Shown here one piece after another: positions 1 to 7,762 of a stretch of DNA of 64,000 bases. Every line of letters starts with the position of its first letter. Positions within the stretch are counted from its first letter, which is position 1. Under the pieces are notes generated by a model. The model worked only from the letters and a program-made list of their open reading frames with translations, was not told where the DNA came from and ran no database searches. The position numbers and the translations under genes were made by a program. Origin of the DNA: JAICXG01 sp036825615 (GTDB lineage Bacteria > Verrucomicrobiota > Verrucomicrobiia > Chthoniobacterales > UBA10450); assembly GCA_036825615.1 (NCBI GenBank), contig DAISXY010000010.1:62001-126000 (forward strand), read 5' to 3'.

Positions 1-201
1 GAAATGATGACGAAGGTGCGGCGCGCAAGTGAGCTGCGCGATTCGTTAGGGGCGAACTACGACATCGAAGTCGACGGCGGAATTAATCCTGAGACCGCCC
101 ATCTTTCGGTTGAAAATGGCGCAAACGTGCTTGTCGCCGGGACCTCGATCTTTAAGAGTTCCGATTACGCCGCCGCGATTCGGGCCCTCCGCGATCGTTA
201 G
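1..201 (+). CDS. rpe: Ribulose-phosphate 3-epimerase, C-terminal part (cut by window edge)
   Basis: The frame is open from base 1. It encodes the end of a TIM-barrel epimerase that interconverts ribulose 5-phosphate and xylulose 5-phosphate in the pentose phosphate pathway. The family signatures EVDGGIN (with the catalytic-loop aspartate) and VAGTSIF (phosphate-binding loop) are both present, followed by a normal short C-terminal helix. About two thirds of the protein lies upstream of the window. The stop codon TAG is embedded in the dispersed word TCGTTAGGC. The transaldolase gene at 33 kb belongs to the same pathway but is not linked. Confidence 0.9.
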   Translation, partial: EMMTKVRRASELRDSLGANYDIEVDGGINPETAHLSVENGANVLVAGTSIFKSSDYAAAIRALRDR

Positions 202-240
202 GCAAGAATCGTTTCCCCCGGCAACAATTCTTTTCCACTC

Positions 241-1971
241 ATGCACGAATTAGTTCGCGACATCACTTTCAGCATTGCCGCCGCCTGGCTCCTTGGACTC
301 ATCGCGCAGCAATTTCGCCAGCCGATCCTCCTCGCCTATCTCGTCGCCGGGTTTGTCCTCGGTCCGGCCGCCACCGGCCTGATCGGCTCGGCCGAGAGCA
401 TTTCGGTGATCGCGGAGTTCGGGCTCATTTTTCTTCTCTTCATGATCGGGCTCGAAATCGACTTGAAGAAAATCGTTAGCGCCGGCCGGTCGATCACGCT
501 CACCGCCCTGGTGCAGATTGGAGGCGGCATTCTCCTCGGCATTTTCTTTTTCCGGCTCTGTGGATTTGGGCTGGGCCGCGGCGGATGGGACGCGCTCTAT
601 CTTGGCGTCGCGGGCGCGCTCAGCAGCACGGTCATCATTGTGAAGGTGCTCTATGAGAAGCAGGAACTCGACACCCTCACCGGCCGAATCACCCTCGGCG
701 TGCTCGTCCTTCAAGACCTGGCCGCGATCCTGTTCCTCGCCGTCCAACCGAACCTGGAAAATCTCGCGCCCGCCGTGCTCCTTCTCTCCCTCGTCCGGGT
801 CGCGTTCCTGGTTGCGGCCGCGCTACTCGTTAGTCGTTATCTGCTGCCGGCGATTTTCCGCCGGGTGGCGCGTTTGCCTGAACTGGTCCAGGTGGGAGCG
901 CTCGCCTGGTGTTTTCTCATCGGCGAATTGGGCGAACGGCTTCATCTCTCGCGCGAAATGGGCGCGCTCGTCGCCGGCGTCGCCCTCTCCACGTTTCCCT
1001 ACGCGCTCGACGTCACGGCCAAGATCACCAGCCTGCGCGACTTTTTCCTCACCCTCTTCTTCGTCGGTTTGGGCATGCAAATCCCGAGGCCGACGCCGCT
1101 GCTTTGCGGCTGGGCGCTGCTCTTCGCGGCGTTTGTTCTCGTCAGCCGTTCTTTTACCACCTTCACGCCGCTTTACCTGATGCGTCAGGGTCTGCGCACC
1201 AGTTTGATCCCGGCGATTAACCTGGGTCAGGTGAGCGAATTCTCGCTCGTGATTCTCGCGCTCGGCGCTCAGGCCGGGCATCTCGCGCGGCCTTCCACGA
1301 CCGGTTTGGTCGCGCTGGCGTTTGTCCTTCTCGCCGCGGTCTCGACTTTCGGCATGGCAAAATCCGACACCCTCGCGCGCCGGCTGATCCCGTGGCTGAA
1401 AGCCCGCGGTTTGCGCGATCTCGACCACGGCGCGGACGATTCTCACGCCGAAGGTGGCCGCGGGCATGGCGCGGCGCGCATTCTTTTTCTCGGCTTTTTC
1501 CGCACCGCCAGCTCCTTGCTCGAGGAAATGCAACGGCACGCGCCGGACTTGATCGGCGATACCGCGGTGCTCGATTTCAGTCCAGTCGCACGCGAGGGTT
1601 TGCTCGCGCGCAAAGTGCGCGTCATCTACGGCGACATCAGCCAGCGCGAGACGCTCCTGCACGCCGGCGTGGAACACGCGCGTGTGCTCATTTGCACCGT
1701 GCCGGATTCGATCTTGAAAGGGACAACGAACGAGCGGCTCGTCCGCATGCTCCGCGGGCTTAATCCGAAGGCCAAAATCATCGCGACGACCGAAATGTTG
1801 ACCGAAGTGGAGAGCCTTCTCGCCGCTGGCGCCGACTATGTTTCGGTAGCGCGATTACGTGAAGCGAGCGATCTGCTGGAAGCCGTCCGGGCGGCAACGG
1901 AAGATTTGCTCGAGGAAAAACGGGCCGCGCTGCAACGCACTCTCGAAGGCCGGGCCGAAGTGCTCGCCTGA
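241..1971 (+). CDS. CPA2-family cation:proton antiporter with C-terminal RCK (TrkA-N) domain, KefB/KefC-like
   Basis: The protein has 576 residues. Residues 1-385 are a chain of hydrophobic segments typical of the Na+/H+ exchanger fold (GLIAQQFRQPILLAYLVAG at the N-terminus). From about residue 410 a soluble Rossmann-like RCK_N domain follows (ILFLGFF ... VIYGDIS ... GADYVSV). Such proteins exchange K+ or Na+ for protons across the inner membrane, and the RCK domain gates them through a nucleotide. The first glycine motif reads GFFRTA rather than GxGxxG, so NAD binding may be altered or lost. The stop codon abuts the ATG of the next gene (TGAATG), which suggests a shared transcript with the cupin. 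Which ion it moves cannot be told from the sequence. Confidence 0.88.
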   Translation: MHELVRDITFSIAAAWLLGLIAQQFRQPILLAYLVAGFVLGPAATGLIGSAESISVIAEFGLIFLLFMIGLEIDLKKIVSAGRSITLTALVQIGGGILLGIFFFRLCGFGLGRGGWDALYLGVAGALSSTVIIVKVLYEKQELDTLTGRITLGVLVLQDLAAILFLAVQPNLENLAPAVLLLSLVRVAFLVAAALLVSRYLLPAIFRRVARLPELVQVGALAWCFLIGELGERLHLSREMGALVAGVALSTFPYALDVTAKITSLRDFFLTLFFVGLGMQIPRPTPLLCGWALLFAAFVLVSRSFTTFTPLYLMRQGLRTSLIPAINLGQVSEFSLVILALGAQAGHLARPSTTGLVALAFVLLAAVSTFGMAKSDTLARRLIPWLKARGLRDLDHGADDSHAEGGRGHGAARILFLGFFRTASSLLEEMQRHAPDLIGDTAVLDFSPVAREGLLARKVRVIYGDISQRETLLHAGVEHARVLICTVPDSILKGTTNERLVRMLRGLNPKAKIIATTEMLTEVESLLAAGADYVSVARLREASDLLEAVRAATEDLLEEKRAALQRTLEGRAEVLA

Positions 1972-2415
1972 ATGCCTATGAAAAGCGAACCCGACAACAT
2001 TCAACTCAGCGCGGTCGAAGATCACGGCGGAATCCTGACGATCCGCGGCGGCGGTGCCCGGCGCGACTGGAACGGCATTCATTACAAGCAAGGCATGTCG
2101 GCGAAGAACGTCGGCACGACCCGGCTCTCGGCCAACATCGCGACGATCCCGCCCGGCGGTGTCGCTTACGCCCATATTCACGTCGGGTTCGAGGTCATCC
2201 TTTACATTCTCGAAGGCAAAGTGCGCCACGAGTTCGGCGCCGGGCTCAACGAAGTGATCGAGAACGAGGCGGGCGATTTCATCTACATCAAGCCGGGCGT
2301 GCCGCACGAGGTCTTTAACATGAGCGAAACCGAGCCGGTGGTCGCGTTTGTCGCCCGTTCTTCCGCTGAGGAATGGGACAACATCATTCCCTACGACCGC
2401 CAGAGCGAGCTGTAG
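1972..2415 (+). CDS. Small cupin-domain protein
   Basis: A 147-residue single-domain cupin. The metal-binding pattern is visible: H68-x-H70 with E74 in motif 1 (AHIHVGFE) and H112 in motif 2 (GDFIYIKPGVPHEVFN). The length matches single-cupin sensors or isomerases and dioxygenases of unknown substrate. It starts immediately after the antiporter stop codon and has no room for its own promoter, so the two are probably co-expressed. The substrate cannot be inferred. The gene ends inside the left arm of a perfect inverted repeat that could terminate the transcript. Confidence 0.85.
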   Translation: MPMKSEPDNIQLSAVEDHGGILTIRGGGARRDWNGIHYKQGMSAKNVGTTRLSANIATIPPGGVAYAHIHVGFEVILYILEGKVRHEFGAGLNEVIENEAGDFIYIKPGVPHEVFNMSETEPVVAFVARSSAEEWDNIIPYDRQSEL

Positions 2416-2484
2416 CCGGGGGCGCTGACCCCGGCCGAGCGTAGTCACACCATCGCCCAGCCGGGGTCAGCGCCCCCGGCTACA
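2411..2484. repeat. Perfect 25-bp inverted repeat (hairpin) after the cupin gene
   Basis: Arms at 2411-2435 and 2460-2484 are exact reverse complements, separated by 24 bases. The arm core is TAGCCGGGGGCGCTGACC. A strong RNA hairpin would form just after the cupin stop codon. No T-run follows, so it is not a classical terminator. A related word (GCCGGGGTCACCGCCCCCGG) occurs near 55800 inside the aminopeptidase gene, so this is probably a member of an interspersed repeat family. Confidence 0.8.
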
Positions 2485-2511
2485 GGCACGTGCTCTGCTC
2501 CTGTAAGAGAC

Positions 2512-2787
2512 ATGCACGACCTGGACCCGCTTGCGCGATTCCTGCGACGACTTTGCCGGCACAGGCTGCATCCCGGAGCGCCGGTCGTTTATCGAACCGC
2601 AACGCCGCGGCGCAATCAGTCATCAGACAAATATTGGCGGGTCGAGCAGGTGCGCGCCGATGGCACGATCATCGCCCGGAACTCTCTGATGGAAAAATAC
2701 GTCCTCCGGCCTAACGACCCCAATCTCCGCCGCGCCGGCCTGCTTGAGCAGCTCCGCCACGGCGGGCGTTTCCCTTACCTGGCCTAA
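2512..2787 (+). CDS. Conserved-looking small hypothetical protein upstream of mpl
   Basis: A 91-residue basic protein, not assigned to a family. The middle (VRADGTIIARNSLMEKYVLRPND) reads like a compact beta-rich domain, and no signal peptide or membrane segment is seen. It lies on the same strand as mpl, 48 bases upstream, and could be co-transcribed with it. Support is the reading frame, natural composition and position. The stop TAA is inside the dispersed word GCCTAACGA, and a second copy of that word encodes its R-P-N-D. The start codon choice is uncertain because no good ribosome-binding site is visible. Confidence 0.55.
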   Translation: MHDLDPLARFLRRLCRHRLHPGAPVVYRTATPRRNQSSDKYWRVEQVRADGTIIARNSLMEKYVLRPNDPNLRRAGLLEQLRHGGRFPYLA

Positions 2788-2835
2788 CGACCAGCGGCAC
2801 TGGCGAACTCTCCCTCGCCAGTTTAGAAATGGCCG

Positions 2836-4239
2836 GTGAAAGAACTGCCGCGCCATCTCCATTTCCTCGGAATCTGCGGCACCGCGATGGGTTCGGTCGC
2901 GGCCGCGCTCCGCGAGCGCGGCTGTGTCGTCACCGGTTCGGACGAGAAGGTTTACCCCCCGATGTCTGATTTTCTCCGGAGCAAAGGAATCGCGCTGCAT
3001 GAGCCGTTTCGCCCGGAGAATTTGCCTAACGACCCGGAGGCGGTGGTGGTGATCGGCAACGCCATGAAGCGCGGCAATCCGGAAGTCGAAGCCGTGCTCA
3101 ATCGCAAGCTTTTTTACCTTTCGCTCCCCGACGTGCTGAAGGAATTTTTCCTGCGCGGCCGCCATAACCTGGTTGTGACGGGCACACACGGCAAGACGAC
3201 CACGACCGCGCTGCTGACCTGGATGCTGACCGTCGGTGAGCTGAACCCTGGTTATCTCATCGGCGGTTTGCCGCGCAATTTCGGCGAGGGCGCGCGCTTC
3301 AACGATTCCAAGTATTTCGTGATCGAAGGCGACGAATACGACAGCGCCTTTTTCGACAAGCGCTCAAAGTTCATCCATTACCTCCCCGAACTGCTCGTGA
3401 TCAATAATCTCGAGTTCGATCACGCCGATATTTTTCCCGACCTCGCCGCGATCAAGCTGAGCTTCCGGCGCCTGGTCAACATCGTGCCGCAAAACGGCAT
3501 GATCCTGCTCAACGGCGACGACCCGAACTGCGTCGAAGTCGTGCGCGATTCGCTCGCCCCGATTGTCGAGGTGGGATTTTCGGAGAACTGCGCGGAGCGG
3601 ATTCGTGATGTGAACCATTCCTCGACCGGCGCGCGCTTTTCGTTAGGCGAAGTTACTTATGATTCGCCACTGATGGGGGAATTCAATGTCCGCAACGCCG
3701 CGATGGCGGCGGCCGCAGCGAGCTTTTACGGCCTTACACCCGAAATCATCCAGACCGCCCTGACCACGTTCGAAGGCATTGCGCGACGCCAGGAAGTGCG
3801 CGGCGTCGAAGGTGGCGTGACGGTGATCGACGACTTTGGCCATCATCCAACCGCGATCCGGGAAACGCTCGGCGCGCTACGGCGCCGTTATCCGGGGCAG
3901 CGGCTCTGGGCAATTTTCGAGCCGCGCTCCAACACCACCCGGCGCGCGGTTTTTCAAAAACAGCTGCCCGAGGCGCTGGGGTTCGCCGATGGGATTTTCA
4001 TCTCCAAGGTTGCCGCGCTCGAACAAATCCCAGAGCAGGAACGGCTGCATCCCGAGGCGATTGTTAAAGCGCTGAACGAAGCGCGCCGGGTCGCGTTCTA
4101 TGAGCCTGGCGCGGACGCAATCGTCGAGCGCATCGTGCCGCTGCTCCAGCCTAACGACGTCGTCGCGATCTTCAGCAATGGCGGGTTCGATGATATTCAC
4201 GCCAAGCTGCTGAGCCAGCTCCGGCACGAGCCGAGATGA
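2836..4239 (+). CDS. mpl: UDP-N-acetylmuramate:L-alanyl-gamma-D-glutamyl-meso-diaminopimelate ligase
   Basis: A 467-residue Mur-ligase family protein. The N-terminal Rossmann part starts FLGICGTAMG, the ATP loop GTHGKTTTT is at residues 116-124, EGDEYDSAFFD follows, and the C-terminal domain contains DDFGHHPTAI. FGHHPT and the shift of the glycine motif to GICGTAMG favour Mpl over MurC. The enzyme reattaches tripeptide recovered from old murein to UDP-MurNAc in the cytoplasm. The start is GTG at 2836, which places the FLGICG motif at the usual distance from the N-terminus. Three copies of the dispersed word TCGTTAGG/CCTAACGA lie inside the gene, in two reading frames. Confidence 0.93.
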   Translation: MKELPRHLHFLGICGTAMGSVAAALRERGCVVTGSDEKVYPPMSDFLRSKGIALHEPFRPENLPNDPEAVVVIGNAMKRGNPEVEAVLNRKLFYLSLPDVLKEFFLRGRHNLVVTGTHGKTTTTALLTWMLTVGELNPGYLIGGLPRNFGEGARFNDSKYFVIEGDEYDSAFFDKRSKFIHYLPELLVINNLEFDHADIFPDLAAIKLSFRRLVNIVPQNGMILLNGDDPNCVEVVRDSLAPIVEVGFSENCAERIRDVNHSSTGARFSLGEVTYDSPLMGEFNVRNAAMAAAAASFYGLTPEIIQTALTTFEGIARRQEVRGVEGGVTVIDDFGHHPTAIRETLGALRRRYPGQRLWAIFEPRSNTTRRAVFQKQLPEALGFADGIFISKVAALEQIPEQERLHPEAIVKALNEARRVAFYEPGADAIVERIVPLLQPNDVVAIFSNGGFDDIHAKLLSQLRHEPR

Positions 4240-4289
4240 CGAAACATGATTCCGTCCCTGATGACCCAGCCGAATGGTCGCGCGCAACC

Positions 4290-4451
4290 GTCATCCCGAG
4301 CGAAGTCGAGGGATCCCGTGCAGTGGCCGTGCAGCGCAGTCGCAAGCTTTTCCGACAGGTTAACCAGTGCAGTTCATTTCATTTCATCTCCTTCTCGCTT
4401 CGCGGCTCTGGGGCAGCTCCACGGGATCCTTCGACTTCGCTCAGGATGACG
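4290..4451. repeat. Palindromic interspersed repeat, pair of inverted arms
   Basis: The left arm at 4290-4319 begins GTCATCCCGAGCGAAGTCGA and ends GGATCCC. The right arm at 4421-4451 is its inverse (GGGATCCTTCGACTTCGCTC then AGGATGAC). About 100 bases separate them. The pair fills most of the 242-base gap between mpl and the next gene, and nothing else is seen there. Short open frames here merely translate the repeat (PSEVEGSR, PSTSLRMT). It is the first of eight sites of the same family in this window. Confidence 0.85.
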
Positions 4452-4481
4452 CGTGCATTGTCACTGATGCTTTGTCATTGG

Positions 4482-4922
4482 TCACGACGTGTGATCGAGC
4501 ACAATCCGCCAGCCTTCCGGTAACCTGCGGAAGAGGAGGGTGAACTTGCCGTGCGGGCGGTCATTCTTCCGCTCCAGACTCCAGCTTCCCAGGACGAGCG
4601 CGGCGTCGTCGCACAACGGCATGATTGTCAGGCCGGAGAAGGTCAGCCGGCCCATTTTCGCGCGGCTATCGTACTTTTTCGCATAACGATCGCGCACCGT
4701 TTGCCAGCCGCGCGTGACTTCGTCGCCGGAAACAAAAGTGGTGGTTTTGGAACGCGCGTAACCTCGCATGAAACCGTCGATGTCGCCGCGATTCCAAGCC
4801 ATCGCCTGGGCGTCAATCACCTCTCGGATTGCATCCGCCGGTGATCCGGCGGCGAGGGTTAGCGAGGAAACGAAGCAGCCTAACGAACAAAGGAAAATGA
4901 GAGAAAGAATCCGGCCCATCAT
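4482..4922 (-). CDS. Secreted SnoaL/NTF2-like (DUF4440-type) protein
   Basis: From the ATG at 4922 the protein has 146 residues and begins with a clear signal peptide (MMGRILSLIFLCSLG). The mature part follows the SnoaL-like cone fold: an N-terminal helix with AMAWNRGDIDGFMRGYA, then YAKKYDSRAKMGRLTFSG and a closing strand GWRIVLDHTS. This fold binds small ligands or acts as a steroid-isomerase-like enzyme, and the substrate is unknown. The frame is open further upstream, but that would put an arginine-rich tail before the signal peptide. It is convergent with mpl and divergent from gspD. Confidence 0.8.
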   Translation of the reverse strand: MMGRILSLIFLCSLGCFVSSLTLAAGSPADAIREVIDAQAMAWNRGDIDGFMRGYARSKTTTFVSGDEVTRGWQTVRDRYAKKYDSRAKMGRLTFSGLTIMPLCDDAALVLGSWSLERKNDRPHGKFTLLFRRLPEGWRIVLDHTS

Positions 4923-5048
4923 CGCAGAATGGGCGCTGGCGCGGCCGCCGTCGAGGTTCGAATGAAAGCCCGACCGCCTCGTGCACCGGCGCGGCGGCAT
5001 GAGGGCTGCTCCGGCATTCTCAGCGCCATCCGCGTTGCGCGTAACTTG

Positions 5049-5077
5049 TTGACCTTTCCCTCGTAAATCAGTACATA
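5049..5077 (+). promoter_or_regulatory. Candidate sigma-70-like promoter for gspD operon
   Basis: TTGACC at 5049-5054 and TACATA at 5072-5077 are 17 bases apart. Transcription would begin at about 5084, essentially on the GTG start of gspD, and no Shine-Dalgarno sequence precedes that start. This would give a leaderless mRNA, or the true start could be slightly different. The -10 match is weak. Confidence 0.4.
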
Positions 5078-5082
5078 AGCCC

Positions 5083-7329
5083 GTGCTTCGCCGCCTCTAC
5101 CTTTGCTTCGTGCCGCTCCTGCTCGCGGCAGTCTCCGGCTTCGCTCAGCGTCCGAACCCGACGCCCTTTGTCCCGCCCGGCGGACCGGCCAACACGCGCG
5201 ATCTCGTCACCATGCAGTACCCGAACAGCGACGTGATGGACGTGCTGCACCTTTACGAAAATCTCACCGGCAAAAAGCTCATCCTCGACAATAACGTCCA
5301 GGGCAAGGTGAACATTTTCCTCCCCAAGCCAGTCCCGCGCGAAGAAGCCATCCGCATCATCGAGATGAATCTCGCGCTCAACGGCTATTCGCTCGTCCCG
5401 GCCGAGGGTGACATCATCGAGGTCGTCGGGGTGAACAAAAACCCGCGCGCCGCGCCGGTGCCGATCGTGTCGGACCCGGCGGACATTCCGCCGGGCGCGA
5501 AGGTGATCAGTTATCTTTTCCGGCTCGAGTACGCTGATCCGCAGGAATTGCAGCAGGTGCTCTCGCAATATCTCGCCGGGATCGGCGGGCAGGCGCCGAT
5601 TCTCGCCCTGCCAAAATCGTCCAGCATCGTTGTCACCCAGAGCGCAGACGTGTTGCGCAAGCTGGTGAAGATGGTCGAGCAACTCGACGTCGCACCGGCG
5701 GAAGTGACGAGCAAGTTCATCAAGCTGGAACGGGCCGACGCGCAGAAGGTCGTCGACATGCTGAAGGATCTCTTCGAGAAGGGTGACCAGGGCACGGTCC
5801 CGGGCGGGATTCGCCGGGTCCGGGGCGTGGTGCCGCCGGCGCCTCCGGGCGGAGGCGGAGAGGAGGAGGGCGCAGTTCTCTCGGAGGAATCGCTCATCGT
5901 CGGCAAGATTAAACTCGAGGCTGACGTGCGCACCAATCGTATCCACGTCATTACCCGGCCGATCAATCTGCCTTTCATCGAAAAGTTGATCGCGGAATTC
6001 GATGCCAACGTCGAGTTTGGCAAACCGCAGGTTTATCCGCTGAAATACATTTCGGCGAACGACATTCTGCCCGTCCTGGTGCAGGCGTTGAGTGCGCCGG
6101 GCGAAGAGAATCAGCAAGGCACAACCGGTCAGCCGAACCAGCGCAACCCGCGCCAGCAGCCGACCCCGAGCAACCTCTTAAACACTTCCTCGACCAACAC
6201 GAGCAACACCGGGGAGAGCACGTTGCAGGTGACCGAAGGTCTCTCGACCGAGCCGGTCGACACCGCGCCGCAAGCCGTGATTGTCGGCAACACCAAGCTG
6301 ATCGCCGATGCCCGGGCCAATAACATCATCGTGCTAGGCAATCGCGAAGACGTCGTGAAGGTCGGCAAGATCATCGACGAAATGGACGTGAGGGCGCCGC
6401 AGGTCTCGCTCAGCACCGTGATCGGCGAACTGATGCTGAACAACAACGAAGAGTTCGGGGTTGATTATTTTCTCCAGTTCAAAAAGAAAAACATCAGCGG
6501 CAACGCCGCCCCAATCGGAGTGGGCGGTGGATTAAACAGCGGCCTCGTTAATACCCCGATCATTGATCCGGCCAGCCTGATCACCTTCCCCGCTTTCAGC
6601 ACCTTGCCCACCGGGGCCACCGCTTACATCGCCGCCGGCAATACCCTCGCGGCCATCGTCAAGGCGCTCGATTCCACCGGCCGGTTCAAAACCATCTCGC
6701 GGCCGACTGTTTTCACGAGCAATAACAAGAAAGCGATCATTGCTTCGGGCACGGAAATCCCGGTCCCGGTGAGCACGCTCAGCGCCGCCACCGGCACCTC
6801 CATTATCGGCACCGGTCTCTCTCAGCAATCCAATATCGAATTCAAGAAAGTCGCGCTCCAACTCGAGGTCGTACCGCTGATTAATTCGGCGAATGAAGTC
6901 TCGCTCGACATTTTGCAGAAGGTCGACAGCGTCGCCGGCACGACCCGGATTGATAACAACGACATTCCGAACATTTCGACCCGCTACATCCGCACGACGG
7001 TTTCCGCGCCGAATCAATCAACGATTGTGCTCGGCGGGCTCATCCAGGATGAGAAACGCCATAATCGCTCCGGCCTGCCCATTCTCGATCGGCTCCCGCT
7101 CATCGGCGGTCTTTTCGCCGACACCACGACGGTAAAAAATCGGACTGAGCTGATCGTGCTGATGCGGCCGGAAGTAAGCCTGACGAAATTGGAGAGGTAT
7201 CGGCTGCGGGAGAAGATCGAAGGCAAGACCCACTTTGGTCCCGAGCTGGAGGAAGATGATTGCCCGGATTGTCCGCCGCTGATTGACGGGAAGCAATTAC
7301 CGCCGCCCGACCTCCCACCTACAAAGTAA
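5083..7329 (+). CDS. gspD: Secretin of a type II secretion / type IV pilus-like system (GspD family)
   Basis: A 748-residue outer-membrane secretin. Residues 1-22 form a signal peptide (LYLCFVPLLLAAVSGFAQ). An N0-like domain (VMDVLHLYENLTGKKLILD) and secretin N repeats follow (SYLFRLEYADPQELQQVLSQ; FIKLERADAQKVVDML), with Pro/Gly- and Asn/Gln/Thr-rich linkers. The C-terminal beta-barrel region holds the hallmark VPLI, TIVLGGLIQ and LPLIGGLF motifs. It would form the outer-membrane channel for secreted proteins or a pilus. The start used is GTG at 5083. The PG-binding protein and GspE follow on the same strand with gaps of 12 and 7 bases. No gspF, gspG or other pilin gene is in the window. Confidence 0.9.
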   Translation: MLRRLYLCFVPLLLAAVSGFAQRPNPTPFVPPGGPANTRDLVTMQYPNSDVMDVLHLYENLTGKKLILDNNVQGKVNIFLPKPVPREEAIRIIEMNLALNGYSLVPAEGDIIEVVGVNKNPRAAPVPIVSDPADIPPGAKVISYLFRLEYADPQELQQVLSQYLAGIGGQAPILALPKSSSIVVTQSADVLRKLVKMVEQLDVAPAEVTSKFIKLERADAQKVVDMLKDLFEKGDQGTVPGGIRRVRGVVPPAPPGGGGEEEGAVLSEESLIVGKIKLEADVRTNRIHVITRPINLPFIEKLIAEFDANVEFGKPQVYPLKYISANDILPVLVQALSAPGEENQQGTTGQPNQRNPRQQPTPSNLLNTSSTNTSNTGESTLQVTEGLSTEPVDTAPQAVIVGNTKLIADARANNIIVLGNREDVVKVGKIIDEMDVRAPQVSLSTVIGELMLNNNEEFGVDYFLQFKKKNISGNAAPIGVGGGLNSGLVNTPIIDPASLITFPAFSTLPTGATAYIAAGNTLAAIVKALDSTGRFKTISRPTVFTSNNKKAIIASGTEIPVPVSTLSAATGTSIIGTGLSQQSNIEFKKVALQLEVVPLINSANEVSLDILQKVDSVAGTTRIDNNDIPNISTRYIRTTVSAPNQSTIVLGGLIQDEKRHNRSGLPILDRLPLIGGLFADTTTVKNRTELIVLMRPEVSLTKLERYRLREKIEGKTHFGPELEEDDCPDCPPLIDGKQLPPPDLPPTK

Positions 7330-7341
7330 TCAGCCGCACCT

Positions 7342-7755
7342 ATGAGACGCTCGCTGCTTTTTCTCTTTGTCTTGCTTGGTCTGGTTCCCGGAACCCAGTG
7401 CCTCGCAGACGAATCGCTCTTTTCTTTTTACAATCCACACCGCGATCCGCTCGCTGCGCGCGATGAATTCGGTCTGCTCCACCAAATGCCAGGATTATAT
7501 CCAACCGACTTCGCCCCGAGGCATGCAATGCGTCTAAGCTATTACTTTGAATCGGAGGAAGTCCTTGTCAGAGATCCGGCCTATGTCGGCGCTCTCCAAG
7601 TCGCCTTACGAAGTCACGGCTATTATTGCGGTCCCATTGACGGCGTTTTCTCCCCGCGTGTCTCTGAAGCAATCGCGCACATGCAAAAGAATTTTTCGCT
7701 GCGGGTTACCGGCACCCTCACACTGGGTGTGCGCCGCGGTCTGCACTTACCCTAG
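7342..7755 (+). CDS. Secreted peptidoglycan-binding-domain protein in the secretin operon
   Basis: 137 residues. A signal peptide (MRRSLLFLFVLLGLVPG) is followed by a short linker and a C-terminal PG_binding_1-like three-helix domain (VGALQVALRSHGYYCGPIDG, then SEAIAHMQKNFSLRVTGTLT). It sits between gspD and gspE with 12- and 7-base gaps, so it should be made with them. A periplasmic anchor that ties the secretin to the cell wall is a reasonable inference, comparable in role to the wall-binding domains of GspA or FimV. The sequence alone does not prove this. Confidence 0.8.
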   Translation: MRRSLLFLFVLLGLVPGTQCLADESLFSFYNPHRDPLAARDEFGLLHQMPGLYPTDFAPRHAMRLSYYFESEEVLVRDPAYVGALQVALRSHGYYCGPIDGVFSPRVSEAIAHMQKNFSLRVTGTLTLGVRRGLHLP

Positions 7756-7762
7756 AGTTATC

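Noticed and set aside
4236..4523. Short open frames after mpl
   Set aside because: They are translations of the palindromic repeat (PSEVEGSR, PSTSLRMT) and not genes.
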